This document shows positions 8,657 through 18,145 of a DNA stretch of 64,000 nt, piece by piece; the stretch's first letter is position 1; each line of letters opens with the position of its first letter. Source of the stretch: Acidimangrovimonas sediminis. GTDB taxonomy: Bacteria > Pseudomonadota > Alphaproteobacteria > Rhodobacterales > Rhodobacteraceae. The position numbers were made by a program, and so were the translations under genes. The stretch covers positions 124,001 to 188,000 of the forward strand of contig NZ_PHSN01000014.1 of assembly GCF_002871005.1 (NCBI RefSeq), read 5' to 3'. Below the pieces are notes generated by a model. It was not told the origin of the DNA. It ran no database searches and worked only from the letters and a program-made list of their open reading frames with translations.

Positions 8657-9651
8657 CCGATCCAACACGACCGCATCTCATCGTCTTCCTGATCTCGGAC
8701 GGCGTGAACATGATCGACCTCGGCGGTCCGATGCAGGCCTTTGCAAGCTGCAATGCCGAGACGCGGGAGCGCAGGTACGACATCGTCACCGCCTCGGCGG
8801 CGGGCGGGGCCGTCGGCTCCGCGCCCGGGCTGGAGATCCCGACGGTGGGCATCGGAACGCTGGATCCGGACAGTATCGGCACCCTGATCGTGCCAGGCGG
8901 CGGCCGCCTCGGTCAGCCGCCGGACGACAGGCGGTCGGTCGCGTGGCTTGCGGCGAACGGCGGCCGGCTGCGCAGGCTCTGTTCCGTCTGCACCGGGGCT
9001 TTCCTGCTTGGCGACGCAGGCCTCCTGTCGGGGCGGCGCGCAACCACGCACTGGCGCTGGACCACGGACCTCCAGCGCCGCTGCCCCGATGCGCGGATCG
9101 AGCTTGACCCGATCTACATCGAAGACCGCGGGGTCTGGACCTCGGCCGGCGTCAGCTCCGGGATCGACCTCGCCCTGGCGCTGATCGCGCGGGATCAGGG
9201 AAGATCCGTCGCCATGGCGGTGGCGCGCACTCTGGTGGTCTACATGACCCGCTCGGGCGGGCAGGCGCAGTTCAGCGTGCCGCTCAGAGCGCAGGCGGCC
9301 GATGGCGTCTTTGGCCAGCTTGACGGATGGATCCTGGAAAACCTGACCGCACCGCTCGACGTGCCCACGCTGGCCGCCCGCATGGGCATGTCCGAACGCA
9401 CCTTCCGCCGCCGCTACCGCGAGGCCACCGGCCGAAGCCCGGGACAGGCGGTGGAGACCTTCCGGCTGGAGGCCGCGTCGCAGGCCCTGAGCAGCGGCGG
9501 CCTGTCGATCAAGCAGATCGCGCGCATGGTCGGGTGCGAGACCGAAGGCAACCTGCTGCGGCTCTTTCGCCGCCACTACGGCATCACGCCAAGCGAATTC
9601 CGAAAGCGATTTGCCGAGGACGACGAGGTTTCGCTGCGCGCCGCCCAGTAA
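8653..9651 (+). CDS. GlxA family transcriptional regulator (DJ-1/PfpI domain plus AraC HTH)
   Basis: The 332-aa protein joins an N-terminal class-I-glutamine-amidotransferase-like domain (about 8-190, nucleophile elbow CSVCTGAF with C113) to a C-terminal AraC/XylS DNA-binding domain (about 225-325: MGMSERTFRRRYREATGRSPG, then IKQIARMVGCETEGNLLRLFRRHYG). GlxA relatives such as GbdR and CdhR act as metabolite-responsive activators, often of quaternary-amine or amino-acid catabolism. The GTG at 8653 overlaps the MFS stop codon, and the first domain is only complete from there. It probably controls its own operon and possibly the peptidase gene that follows. Confidence 0.88.
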   Translation: MTDPTRPHLIVFLISDGVNMIDLGGPMQAFASCNAETRERRYDIVTASAAGGAVGSAPGLEIPTVGIGTLDPDSIGTLIVPGGGRLGQPPDDRRSVAWLAANGGRLRRLCSVCTGAFLLGDAGLLSGRRATTHWRWTTDLQRRCPDARIELDPIYIEDRGVWTSAGVSSGIDLALALIARDQGRSVAMAVARTLVVYMTRSGGQAQFSVPLRAQAADGVFGQLDGWILENLTAPLDVPTLAARMGMSERTFRRRYREATGRSPGQAVETFRLEAASQALSSGGLSIKQIARMVGCETEGNLLRLFRRHYGITPSEFRKRFAEDDEVSLRAAQ

Positions 9652-9779
9652 CCGCCCGCGGCGCCCTTCGGCCCACCACTGGCCCGGAACCCGCAACGGC
9701 CTTTCCCGCCACGGCGCTTGACGCCGCCCCTGCATCGGCACAAGACCAGCGCTCGGGGAAAGCGGAAAAGGACAGCAAG

Positions 9780-11000
9780 ATGAAGAACGTGGGTGATATC
9801 GTCGAAACCACGGCCTTTGCCCGGGCCAAGGCGTTTCTGAAGGCCGATCACCACCATTTCGTGGATGAGATCATCCACCTGACCGAGATCCCCTCGCCCC
9901 CTTTCGGTGAGGCCGAGCGTGCCGCCGAATACGCCCGGATGATGCAGGCCGAGGGGCTGGAAGACGTCACCACGGATGCCGAGGGCAACGTCACCGGCCT
10001 GCTGCGCGGGCGCAACAACGGCCAGATGGTGGCGGTCTCGGCCCATCTCGACACCGTCTTTCCCGCGGGCACCGACGTGACCGTGCGCCGCGAGGGGACA
10101 AAGCTTTTCGCCCCCGGCATCGGCGACGACACCCGCGGGCTTGCCGTGCTGCTGGCCATGGTGCGCGCCATCAAGGCCGCCGGGATCCGGCCCGAGCAGG
10201 ACATCCTCTTCGTCGGCGACGTGGGCGAAGAGGGCCTGGGCGACCTGCGCGGCATTCGCTACCTGTTCACGCAAAGCGCGCATCGCGACAAGATCGGCGC
10301 ATTCTTCTCGATCGACGGCAGCGACACGGCGCGGCTGGTGACCGCCGGCGTGGGATCCTATCGCTACCGGGTCAGCTTCACCGGGCCGGGCGGCCACAGC
10401 TACGGCAGCTTCGGCACCGTCAACCCGGCCTGGGCGCTGGGGGATTTCCTGGCCGGCATGGCCCGGATCGAGGTGCCCGCCGACCCCAAGACCACCTTCA
10501 GCGCCAGCGTCTTCACCGGCGGCAGCTCGATCAACGCGATCCCCGAGGCGGTGCATGTCGACATCGACCTGCGCTCCGCCGCGCCCGCGGAGCTGGACCG
10601 GCTCGACGCCGAGGTGCACGCGCTGGCGAAGGCCTCCGTCGCGGCAGAGAACGCGCGCAACGATACCGCGAACGGAGAAATCTCTGTCACCTTCACCCGG
10701 CTCGGCAACCGGCCCGCAGGCCAGCCGCTGGCCGACTGCCCGGTGACGGCGGCCTCGCTCGACGCGATCCGCGCCTTCGGGTTCGAGCCCGCGACCGAGA
10801 TCTCCTCGACCGACGCCAACATCCCGATCAGCCTGGGCATCCCGGCGGTGGCCTTCGGCAACGGCGGCACCAGCGGCCGGGCGCACAGCCTGGACGAATG
10901 GATCGACGTCGAAGAGGAACTGTCGCTGCGCGGCCTCTACGCCGCCCTCGCCGCCGTCCTGGGCGTCGCCGGAATGGCAGAGGACCAAAGCGCGAGGTGA
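9780..11000 (+). CDS. M20 family zinc peptidase (PepT/CPG2-like)
   Basis: This 406-aa enzyme shows the co-catalytic zinc site of the M20 family: SAHLDTV (H89, D91), GIGDD (D116/D117), VGEEG (E150, E151) and a C-terminal AHSLDEW histidine. The middle lid/dimerisation domain (about residues 195-310) begins with GGHSYGSFG and ends near LADCPVTA. Members cleave aminoacyl, carbamoyl or acyl groups from small peptides and amino acids in the cytoplasm. The ATG at 9780 follows AAAAGGACAG; an upstream in-frame extension overlaps the regulator gene antisense to sense and was rejected. It lies 128 bp behind the GlxA-like gene in the same direction. Which peptide or amide it cuts is not known. Confidence 0.87.
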   Translation: MKNVGDIVETTAFARAKAFLKADHHHFVDEIIHLTEIPSPPFGEAERAAEYARMMQAEGLEDVTTDAEGNVTGLLRGRNNGQMVAVSAHLDTVFPAGTDVTVRREGTKLFAPGIGDDTRGLAVLLAMVRAIKAAGIRPEQDILFVGDVGEEGLGDLRGIRYLFTQSAHRDKIGAFFSIDGSDTARLVTAGVGSYRYRVSFTGPGGHSYGSFGTVNPAWALGDFLAGMARIEVPADPKTTFSASVFTGGSSINAIPEAVHVDIDLRSAAPAELDRLDAEVHALAKASVAAENARNDTANGEISVTFTRLGNRPAGQPLADCPVTAASLDAIRAFGFEPATEISSTDANIPISLGIPAVAFGNGGTSGRAHSLDEWIDVEEELSLRGLYAALAAVLGVAGMAEDQSAR

Positions 11001-11168
11001 CGGGCGCGGCCCCCCGCCGGATGGTTGCAGGGAACAGGAAACCGCGCTCAGGCGCCGGCCCCCGAGGCAATCATCTCGACGCGGAAAGCCGCGAGGGCCC
11101 CGCCCTGTCGGACGGCAGCCATGGGAACATTGCGGCCATAAGGACAATGGCCCTCTTTCCCGGACGCT

Positions 11169-11513
11169 TCATGAATCCGGTGTTTGCTGATGAGCCAGCA
11201 GCAGCCATTTTTCGTTGTCTCGAACATAGGTGCTGGCACAGAGAGCGACGTAGGGGGCTTCACCATTCCGCCGGCCAGTCGCCTCATAGGCGAGCACCAC
11301 CGTTTCGCCGAGACAACTCGCGGTTTCGTCCTGAAAATCGACCGAATTCCACCGCGGTGCCTGCCGCAGCGCCTCAACGATCTGTTCGCCTGCAAGTATT
11401 CTGACCGGGGACGGGAAAACCATTCTGGCGCCGGGCGCCATCGAGCTTTCATAGAAGTCCGGCCCATCAAGCCAGAATCTCTTTTCCATTTCCCATAGCG
11501 TATCATGATCCAC
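11169..11513 (-). CDS. Small SnoaL/NTF2-like (DUF4440-type) protein
   Basis: The 114-aa product has the cone-shaped NTF2-like pattern: an N-terminal helix ending LWEMEKRFW, a FYESSMAPGARMVFP strand region, an AGEQIVEALRQAPRW helix, and beta strands ETVVLAYEATG and YVALCASTYV ending in WLLLAHQQTP. It starts with GTG at 11513, preceded by AAGGGGG about 11 bases upstream. The G+C content is visibly lower than in its neighbours, and it lies alone on the minus strand, both hints of separate acquisition. Such proteins are stress-related or act as small hydrolases/isomerases; no function can be assigned here. Confidence 0.72.
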   Translation of the reverse strand: MDHDTLWEMEKRFWLDGPDFYESSMAPGARMVFPSPVRILAGEQIVEALRQAPRWNSVDFQDETASCLGETVVLAYEATGRRNGEAPYVALCASTYVRDNEKWLLLAHQQTPDS

Positions 11514-11815
11514 GAGATGCGCCCCCTTGCTCGGACTCTATCTGATCTTTTCAGCGTTTGCATGACGGCGTGCTTCGGGCTCCGGGCGGACCGTTCACGA
11601 GGGTCTGGTCGGGACGCCTGGCCTACGACACATCCGGTAAGTGGCTTGGGTGAAGGGCGTAGCCCTCCTTTGCCCGTGTCCGGTCCGGCCGGCCCCGGTC
11701 CCCCTCGGGATCGACCCGGAAAAATCGCGGGTTTCGCTCTTGTCCCCGACCCGCTGCCGGGTGTTTCCTGCGACCTCGGGGCCGGACCCCGCGCCCCGCA
11801 CGAACGGACCAGAGA
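11514..11815. other. Intergenic region, no gene seen
   Basis: These 302 bp separate the minus-strand NTF2-like gene from the M14 peptidase gene. They should contain two divergent promoters. No clear operator repeat or small gene was recognised. Confidence 0.45.
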
Positions 11816-13603
11816 TTGACCCTCCTCCTCGACCGCCGCTATCCGCGCAGCCTTGAGACGCTGACCCGCGACATCCTTGCACGCCACGCGGCGGGCGAGA
11901 GGTTCGGCCCGGTCGAGGCCTGGCTCTTCGAGGATGCCGCCGCTCGCCGCGCGGCCGAGGCACGGCTGGCCGCCGCAGGCCTTCACGTCCGGATCCGCAG
12001 CGCGCTGAAACCCCTCGTCACCTGGGCGATGGAGGATCTGGACCGCGACGGGCTGACCGGCCTCGACATCCGCTACCCCCGTCACGAAGCGGCACCGGAG
12101 CGCCGCTTCCTGCTGGAGGCCTGGCCGCTGGCCGAGATCCTGCCCGGCATCGCGGTGCGGTTCCACCCCGGCCCCGAGGGCGACATGCCCGCCTACCGCG
12201 CGACCCTCACGCGCCGCGATGGCAGCACCGAGGACCACGTCATCCTTGCCCCGAACCGCCTTCACCCCGACACTACGGGCGAGACGGCCCTGTCGCCCAC
12301 CGGCTGGCTGCGCGTGACCGGGCCGGACGGGCAACCGGTCGAGGATCGCGCCCTGACCACCGAGGTGGAGACCCTCCTTGCCGACGGGATCGCGGCCCTG
12401 GCCGATCACCCCTGGCCCGCCGAAACCCCGCATTTCGAACGCCTCTCGATCCGGGCCGACCTGCCCCAGGCCGAGACGCCCCTGCCCCACGGGTCAGAGG
12501 TGATCAGCCTGCAGGAGGCCCTGCACGAGGAATTCTACTTCGCCACGATCGAGCTGTTGCAACGCCGGGCAGGCCTGGCCCCGGGCGACCGCAGCCATCG
12601 CCCCGGCCAGATCGCCCCAGACATCCGCCGCGGGCCCGAGGCCCGGCTGACCATCTCGCTGGAACCGCTGGACGCCTCCGATACGGCCGGCCCCGCACAG
12701 GCGCTCGGCACCGCCGGGCGCGCGCTGACGCCCGCGCAGGTCGGCGCCGAGCTTGCGGCGATCACCGGTGCCCCCTTCGGCGCCACGTCCCGCGCGGGGC
12801 GGCCTGTCGCGGGGCGCTACCGTGCGGGCCGCGATCCGGCGGTGATCCTCAGCGCCGGGCAGCATGCAAACGAGACCTCGGGCGTGGTCGGCATCCTGCG
12901 CGCGGCAAAGATCCTCGACGCAGCGCCCGACAGCCACTTTGCCCTGATCCCGGTGAAGAACCCCGACGGCTATGCCCAGCACCGCGCGCTTACCGCGCAG
13001 AACCCCTTTCACATGCACCACGCCGCCCGCTACACCGCGCTCGGCGACGACCTGATGGCGCGCAGCGAGCCGCTTTTCGAACGCGCCGCCATGGCCGAGG
13101 CGCAGCGCCTCTCGGGGGCCGATCTGCACATCAACCTGCATGGCTATCCGGCGCATGAATGGATACGGCCGTGGTCGGGCTACCTGCCGCGCGGGTTCGC
13201 GGCCTGGACCATTCCGAAGGGGTTCTTCCTGATCCTGCGCCACCGCGCCGACTGGCGGGCGCAAGCCGAGGCGTTCCTTGACGCCACCATCGCGCGGCTC
13301 GCGGCCCTGCCCGCGCTGATGGCGTTCAACCGCGCCCAGATCGCGGCCTGCGAGACCTATGCCGGCCCCGGCGGCTTTCGCATGGTGAACGGCTTTCCCT
13401 GTCTCGTCTCCGCCGAGGCGGATGCCCCCGCGGGCACCATGCCCCTCCCCGCGATGACCCTGATTACCGAGTTTCCCGACGAGACCATCGAAGGCGACGA
13501 TTTCCGATTTGCCCATGACATGCAGACCGAGGCCACGCTGGCCGCCTATTCCGCCTACCGGGCAATGGCGGCGCAGCCCTTCCCCGGGGCGCGGGCGATC
13601 TAG
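11816..13603 (+). CDS. M14 family zinc carboxypeptidase-like protein
   Basis: The 595-aa product has an N-terminal region of about 300 residues without a recognised fold and a C-terminal peptidase domain. The zinc-site motif is GQHANETSG (H350, E353), followed by LHINLHGYP (H438/H442) and a late glutamate in LITEFPDE (E552), in the order expected for M14 metallocarboxypeptidases. It is longer than digestive M14 enzymes because of the N-terminal part. No signal peptide is visible, so it is probably cytoplasmic. The start is a TTG (11816); the next in-frame ATG would remove about 70 residues. It sits 90 bp before the DMFase-like gene on the same strand and may act in the same pathway on an amide or peptide. 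Confidence 0.8.
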   Translation: MTLLLDRRYPRSLETLTRDILARHAAGERFGPVEAWLFEDAAARRAAEARLAAAGLHVRIRSALKPLVTWAMEDLDRDGLTGLDIRYPRHEAAPERRFLLEAWPLAEILPGIAVRFHPGPEGDMPAYRATLTRRDGSTEDHVILAPNRLHPDTTGETALSPTGWLRVTGPDGQPVEDRALTTEVETLLADGIAALADHPWPAETPHFERLSIRADLPQAETPLPHGSEVISLQEALHEEFYFATIELLQRRAGLAPGDRSHRPGQIAPDIRRGPEARLTISLEPLDASDTAGPAQALGTAGRALTPAQVGAELAAITGAPFGATSRAGRPVAGRYRAGRDPAVILSAGQHANETSGVVGILRAAKILDAAPDSHFALIPVKNPDGYAQHRALTAQNPFHMHHAARYTALGDDLMARSEPLFERAAMAEAQRLSGADLHINLHGYPAHEWIRPWSGYLPRGFAAWTIPKGFFLILRHRADWRAQAEAFLDATIARLAALPALMAFNRAQIAACETYAGPGGFRMVNGFPCLVSAEADAPAGTMPLPAMTLITEFPDETIEGDDFRFAHDMQTEATLAAYSAYRAMAAQPFPGARAI

Positions 13604-13693
13604 GCCCGGCCGCACGAGACCGCGCCGGGCGAAAGGCACGAACAGACAACCGGGCGCCCGGCCGGCCCCGGCAAATCCAGACGGAGAGGCCAG

Positions 13694-15730
13694 ATGACAC
13701 GACGGCTCGATCACGCGAACATGGCGGTTGCAGGCTTCATCGAACCCTGGTCCACCGCATCGGGCACGACCACCGAGGCGTTCCTTTCCGCGGCAACGCC
13801 GGATGCCCGCCTGCGTGTGGTCGCGCTGGATCGCGACGCGCCCGAGGATCAGCCCTGGCCCATCCGGCGCCTCGGCGAGGGGCTGCGCCACCGCGACTAC
13901 AGCCTTGGCGCCTGGCTGGAGCTTCCGGCGGCGGAGGCCGATGGCTGGGGTCTCACCCTCGAAATCCTGCTCACCCGCAACACCGGCACGCGGACCCTCG
14001 TCGCGCTGCCGGAAGGCGGTGGCGTGACGGTCACGGACGACGCGCAGCTGACCTTGGTCGGCGCCGACGCCGTGGAGATCGCCCCCGTGGCGCGCGAACG
14101 CTGGTATTCCCTGACGCTGGAGGCCACCCCCGGAGAGATCTGCGCAACGCTCTCGCAGCGCGGGGCCGAGGTTGGACGGGCCCGCGCCGCGCGGCCGCCC
14201 CGCGCGGCCGGGGCATTGTCGGACCGGCCCACCCTCCGCATCGGCCGCGGCACCACGGCCACGGAGCCGACCGTGAACGCACGTGTCGGGCGGATCACGC
14301 GCCACATGGCACAGGCCGGGCAGGCCACAGGGGAAACATGGCATTTCCCGACCCGCGGCCCCGTCCCGCAGATCGCCGAGGCCGGCGGCGGGCCGGCGCT
14401 GACGGTGCACGGCCTGCCCACCTTCACCTGCGCCTCGGCGCGGTTCGACGGCACAATCCACGACCCGAGGCTGGAGCCCGCGCATTTCGATGCGATCCAC
14501 CTGCATGACGACGATTTCGCGGGGTTCGACTGGGAGGCCGATGTCGCGATCGACATCCCCGCCGCCGCGCGCCCCGGCATCTACGGGCTGGAGGTGACGA
14601 CCGGGGCGGGCACGGAAACGCTGCCCTTCTTCGTCCGCCGCGGGGCCACCGCCGCCGCCGCGCCCCGGCTTGCCTTCCTGGTGCCGACCAACACCTATCT
14701 AGCCTATGCCGACGAACGCCTGCCGCCCGACCGTTACCCCTGGACCGGCAGCGACCGGGGGCACCGCTTCGCCGGCGACAACGGCCTGCTCAGCCTCTAC
14801 GACGTACATTCCGACGACAGCGGGGTCAGCCTGACGTCGTCGCGCCGCCCCATGGCGACGCTGCGCGCGGATTATCACTATCCGCTGTCGGGCGGGCCGC
14901 ACCTGCTGCCGGTCGACCTGCAACTCTTGCGCCACTATGCCCGCCACGGGATCGAGATCGACATCCTGACCGACCGCGACCTGCACGACGAAGGCGCCGC
15001 GGCGCTGGCCCCCTACAGCGGCCTTCTGACCGGCAGCCACCCGGAATACTGGTCCGGCGCGATGATGACGGCGCTCGACGCCTTCCTCGACCGCGGTGGC
15101 AACCTGGGCTACCTCGGCGGCAACGGCTTCTACTGGGTCGTCGAGCATCAGGGCCACGTGATGGAGCTGCGCCGCGGCGTCAACGACATCTGGACCGGCC
15201 GCCCGGGAGAGCTTCACCTTTCGATGACCGGCCTGCCCGGCGGCGCGTGGGAACATCGGGGAAACCGCAATCCCCAATCCTTCCTCGGCGTGACCTACGC
15301 GATCATGAGCTTCGGCCCCTCGCGCCCCTACACCCGCCTGCCGGACAGTTTCGAGGGCCCCCACGCCTGGATCTTCGAGGGCGTCTCCGGCACCGTCTTC
15401 GGCGAAGGCGGCACCGTGGGCGGGGCCGCGGCGGGGTATGAGCTCGACTGCGTTCTGCCCTCGGCCGAGACACCGGGCAACCTGGTGCGGCTGGCCGTGG
15501 CCGAGGGGTTCGACGACAGTTTCCAGCTGCGCCCGGACCTCTGGCTCGCGGAGGGCGAGGCCGACCGGCAGGCGCATCGCCGGGCCGACATGACGGCCTA
15601 TCGCCATGCCGGCGGGGGCACCGTGTTCTGCGCCAGCTCGGTCGCGTTCCTGGGCGCGCTGCCCGGGCCCGGCGGCGACAATGCAGTGGGGCGGATCCTG
15701 CGCAACCTGGCCCGCGGCTTCGCCGGCTGA
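13694..15730 (+). CDS. N,N-dimethylformamidase large-subunit-like protein (DmfA2 family)
   Basis: The 678-aa protein resembles the beta (large) subunit of N,N-dimethylformamidase: a lectin-like jelly-roll N-terminal part (about 20-210) is followed by the characteristic LAFLVPTNTYLAYAD, then GSHPEYWS and LDRGGNLGYLGGNGFYW of the catalytic glutaminase-like domain. Known DMFase is an iron enzyme that hydrolyses dimethylformamide to dimethylamine and formate and needs a separate small subunit of about 130 aa. No small-subunit gene is visible on either side. GGAGAGG precedes the ATG. With the M14 peptidase upstream it forms a two-gene unit, suggesting hydrolysis of a different N-substituted amide. 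The family call is confident; the substrate is unknown. Confidence 0.82.
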   Translation: MTRRLDHANMAVAGFIEPWSTASGTTTEAFLSAATPDARLRVVALDRDAPEDQPWPIRRLGEGLRHRDYSLGAWLELPAAEADGWGLTLEILLTRNTGTRTLVALPEGGGVTVTDDAQLTLVGADAVEIAPVARERWYSLTLEATPGEICATLSQRGAEVGRARAARPPRAAGALSDRPTLRIGRGTTATEPTVNARVGRITRHMAQAGQATGETWHFPTRGPVPQIAEAGGGPALTVHGLPTFTCASARFDGTIHDPRLEPAHFDAIHLHDDDFAGFDWEADVAIDIPAAARPGIYGLEVTTGAGTETLPFFVRRGATAAAAPRLAFLVPTNTYLAYADERLPPDRYPWTGSDRGHRFAGDNGLLSLYDVHSDDSGVSLTSSRRPMATLRADYHYPLSGGPHLLPVDLQLLRHYARHGIEIDILTDRDLHDEGAAALAPYSGLLTGSHPEYWSGAMMTALDAFLDRGGNLGYLGGNGFYWVVEHQGHVMELRRGVNDIWTGRPGELHLSMTGLPGGAWEHRGNRNPQSFLGVTYAIMSFGPSRPYTRLPDSFEGPHAWIFEGVSGTVFGEGGTVGGAAAGYELDCVLPSAETPGNLVRLAVAEGFDDSFQLRPDLWLAEGEADRQAHRRADMTAYRHAGGGTVFCASSVAFLGALPGPGGDNAVGRILRNLARGFAG

Positions 15731-15837
15731 GCCGGGTGCTGCCCGCGCACCACCCGCGCCCCAAGCCCGCCCATGTCTATACTTCGACCCGCCGGGCACC
15801 CGGCACGGACCGATCCGCCCGCGTCACGCGCCGCGCG

Positions 15838-16605
15838 TCATTCGGCGCGCCTGCCGTCCTCTCCCGGCGGGGTGAACTGGCTGACGATCTGATGGCTCTC
15901 GCCCGGGTAGATCTGGGACACCAGCGTGACCCAGGTGTCCGAGATCTCGGTCCGGCGCGTCACCCGCAGGCAGGCCTCCCCCAGCGCGAGGCCAAGGTTC
16001 CGCGCCACCTCCCTGTCGGCATTGATCGCGCTGATCGTATGGCGCCCCAGGGTCCAGGGGATCTGCCGCAGAAGCCACGACCCCGGCACCTCGTGGTTGA
16101 AGTCGACGTCCAGCGCGGCCGGGGCCATCTGCGGGTTGATGATCCGCTCCTCCAGGCAGAACGGCGTGGCCCCGGCGAAATGCACCCCTTCCAGCGCCAG
16201 AACCTCTCCGACATCGCCATCTGCGATGATCGCGCGGCGCCGCTCGTCCGGGGTCGGCGGGCGCAGCCGCTGCGCCGTCAACGTGAACCGATGTTCCAAC
16301 CCCAGCGCGCGCACCTCGGCCTCGATATCCGAAATCTCCATGATGGCCGACTGCGCCTTGGGCTGGGCCACGAAGGTGCCAAGCTTGCGCCGCCGGACGA
16401 GGTAGCCCTGACGCGTCAACTCGCTCAGCACCTTGTTCATGGTCATGCGCGAGACGCCGTATTCCTCGGCAAGGTTGGTCTCGAAGGGCAGCTGGAACCC
16501 GGGGGGCCATTCCTGGGTGACGATCTTCGTCAGAAACCGGTGAAGCAGGGTCTCGTGCAGGGAACGTGTCTTTTCCGGCTTCATCTTGGTCCCGTCAGAT
16601 TTCAT
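15838..16605 (-). CDS. GntR family transcriptional regulator, HutC subfamily (UTRA domain)
   Basis: The 255-aa repressor has a winged-helix GntR domain (about 15-80: LPFETNLAEEYGVSRMTMNKVLSELTRQG in two blocks) and a UTRA ligand domain (about 90-250). The segment PFCLEERIINPQMAP is typical of HutC, the histidine-utilisation repressor. It is divergent from an ABC importer operon and near two copies of TGTATATACTT, close to the TGTATATACA-like operators bound by HutC relatives. The ATG at 16605 is used, with a GTG one codon earlier also possible. No hut genes are present, so the ligand is probably not urocanate but the substrate or an intermediate of the neighbouring pathway. Confidence 0.88.
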   Translation of the reverse strand: MKSDGTKMKPEKTRSLHETLLHRFLTKIVTQEWPPGFQLPFETNLAEEYGVSRMTMNKVLSELTRQGYLVRRRKLGTFVAQPKAQSAIMEISDIEAEVRALGLEHRFTLTAQRLRPPTPDERRRAIIADGDVGEVLALEGVHFAGATPFCLEERIINPQMAPAALDVDFNHEVPGSWLLRQIPWTLGRHTISAINADREVARNLGLALGEACLRVTRRTEISDTWVTLVSQIYPGESHQIVSQFTPPGEDGRRAE

Positions 16606-17114
16606 CACGTAGTGTTAGCAACATCGCGTTCCCGACGCCAACGAGGCCGAGATCGGCAGGCCCGGATCCCGGGAAGGGCACCGCGGGCCGCCCCCGCCAC
16701 CTTGCCCCGCGCACCACAGGATGGCTGCGTTTCCTGCCGCGTCACGGCCATCAGAGCGAAGCCACCATCGTCTTTGCCTAAAATAGTGGCTAACGTCGGA
16801 TTTACGTACACGCGTCGCGGGAGCGCCGCAATTAAGTATATACAATAGACGGTCCAATTCCTACGGTCGACCCGATTCACCGGGACGCACCGGACGTCAG
16901 ATGACCCGAAGGCGGGAGGGGCCGCGTGGCCGAACGACCAAGGACATATTGCGCCGGCATCCCGCGGCCGGGCCTTCGCGTCCCGCCACGGCGGCCCGAC
17001 CACCCGTGCCCCGGTTCCGAGTATCGCGGTTGCCTTCGCGCGCCCGCCGGTATCTGTTCACCTCGTTTCTGAACCTCGCCCATCAATCCACCAACAGGAA
17101 GCAGGAAGACAAGA
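16606..17114. promoter_or_regulatory. Divergent promoter region with HutC-type operator
   Basis: About 500 bp lie between the repressor gene and the importer operon. The part at 16780-16860 is AT-rich and holds the palindrome GTATATAC (16836-16843). From there to the importer start are about 270 bp of GC-rich leader with no recognised gene; short frames there are arginine-rich shadows. Confidence 0.6.
16834..16844 (-). promoter_or_regulatory. Putative HutC-type operator, copy 1
   Basis: The minus strand reads TGTATATACTT, centred on the palindrome GTATATAC. The same 11-mer occurs in the other orientation at 21069-21079 in the second divergent promoter of the cluster. Two exact copies in the two key promoters next to a HutC-family gene support a shared operator. 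Confidence 0.65.
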
Positions 17115-18134
17115 ATGAACACGCTCCGCCGCAACATGCTCCGGATCCTTGCCGCAGGGGTCATCGGGGCCGCCACCGTCTCCGCCAACGTCTCCACCGC
17201 CAGCGCCGCGGGCCTCACCCTGCCGGCCAAGCCCGAATCCGGCACGCTGAAGATGGGGATCGAACCCTGGCTGGGCTACGGGCCGTGGCAGATCGCCAAG
17301 GAAAAGGACTTCTTCAAGAAGAACGGTCTCGACGGCGTCGACATCGTCAACTTCACCGAGGACAAGGACCTGAACGCGGCGCTCGCCTCGGGCAACATCG
17401 ACGCGGCCAACGTCGCGGCGCATACCGCGATGATCATGGTCGCCGCGGGCCTGCCGGTGAAGGTGGTGCAGATGCTCGACGTCTCGATGACCGCCGACGC
17501 GATCATCGCGGGCAAGGGCATCACCTCGATCAAGGATCTGAAGGGCAAGCAGGTGGCCTATGAGCAGGGCACCACCTCGGACCTGCTGCTGAACTACGCG
17601 CTGGCCGCCAATGGCATGACGATCAAGGACATCCAGCCGGTGCCGATGCCCGCCGCAAACGCCGGCAGCGCGCTGATCGCCGGCCGCGTTCCGGTCGCCG
17701 TGACGTATGAGCCCTACCTGACCACGGCGATGAACCAGAACAAGGACGTGAAGGAGCTGTTCCCCGCCTCGAAGGATCCGGGCCTGATCAGCGACGTGCT
17801 GGTGGTGCGCACCGATTACATCAAGTCGCATCCCGGTCAGATCGCCGCCATGCTGAAAAGCTGGGACGACGCGGTGAAGGCCTACCGGGCCGACCCGAAA
17901 GAGGGACGCGCCATCATCTCGAAATCCGTCGGCGCCACGCCGGAGGAGCTCGGCACCGCGTTCGACGGGGTGAAGTTCTATGACCTGGCCGAGAACAAGA
18001 AGGCCCTCGGCGGCGATTTCGTCAGCAAGACCTACAAGGACATCGAGGCCGCGGCGACCAAGGCGGGCCTGCTGCAGCAGAAGGTGCCCGCCTCCAAGGT
18101 GATCGACACCGACTTCGTCAAGGCGGTGAAGTAA
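17115..18134 (+). CDS. ABC importer substrate-binding protein, SsuA/TauA/NMT1 type
   Basis: The 339-aa precursor has a classical signal peptide (NMLRILAAGVIGAATVSANV ending near ASAA) and then the NMT1/SsuA-like opening LKMGIEPWLGYGPWQIAKEK. GSALIAGRVPVAVTYEPYL is the usual second-lobe motif in which the bait residue binds a sulfonate, taurine, nitrate or pyrimidine. AGGAAG lies ahead of the ATG. It is the first gene of an SBP-permease-ATPase operon and is followed by a strong GC hairpin, which probably stabilises its mRNA above that of the downstream genes. The neighbouring HpsN-like enzymes suggest a sulfonated or similar polyol as ligand; this is inference. Confidence 0.88.
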   Translation: MNTLRRNMLRILAAGVIGAATVSANVSTASAAGLTLPAKPESGTLKMGIEPWLGYGPWQIAKEKDFFKKNGLDGVDIVNFTEDKDLNAALASGNIDAANVAAHTAMIMVAAGLPVKVVQMLDVSMTADAIIAGKGITSIKDLKGKQVAYEQGTTSDLLLNYALAANGMTIKDIQPVPMPAANAGSALIAGRVPVAVTYEPYLTTAMNQNKDVKELFPASKDPGLISDVLVVRTDYIKSHPGQIAAMLKSWDDAVKAYRADPKEGRAIISKSVGATPEELGTAFDGVKFYDLAENKKALGGDFVSKTYKDIEAAATKAGLLQQKVPASKVIDTDFVKAVK

Positions 18135-18145
18135 CGCCCTGACAC

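Noticed and set aside
15774-15784. TGTCTATACTT as a third HutC-type operator
   Set aside because: It differs from the repeated 11-mer by one base and breaks the palindrome, and it lies between two gene 3' ends rather than in a promoter.
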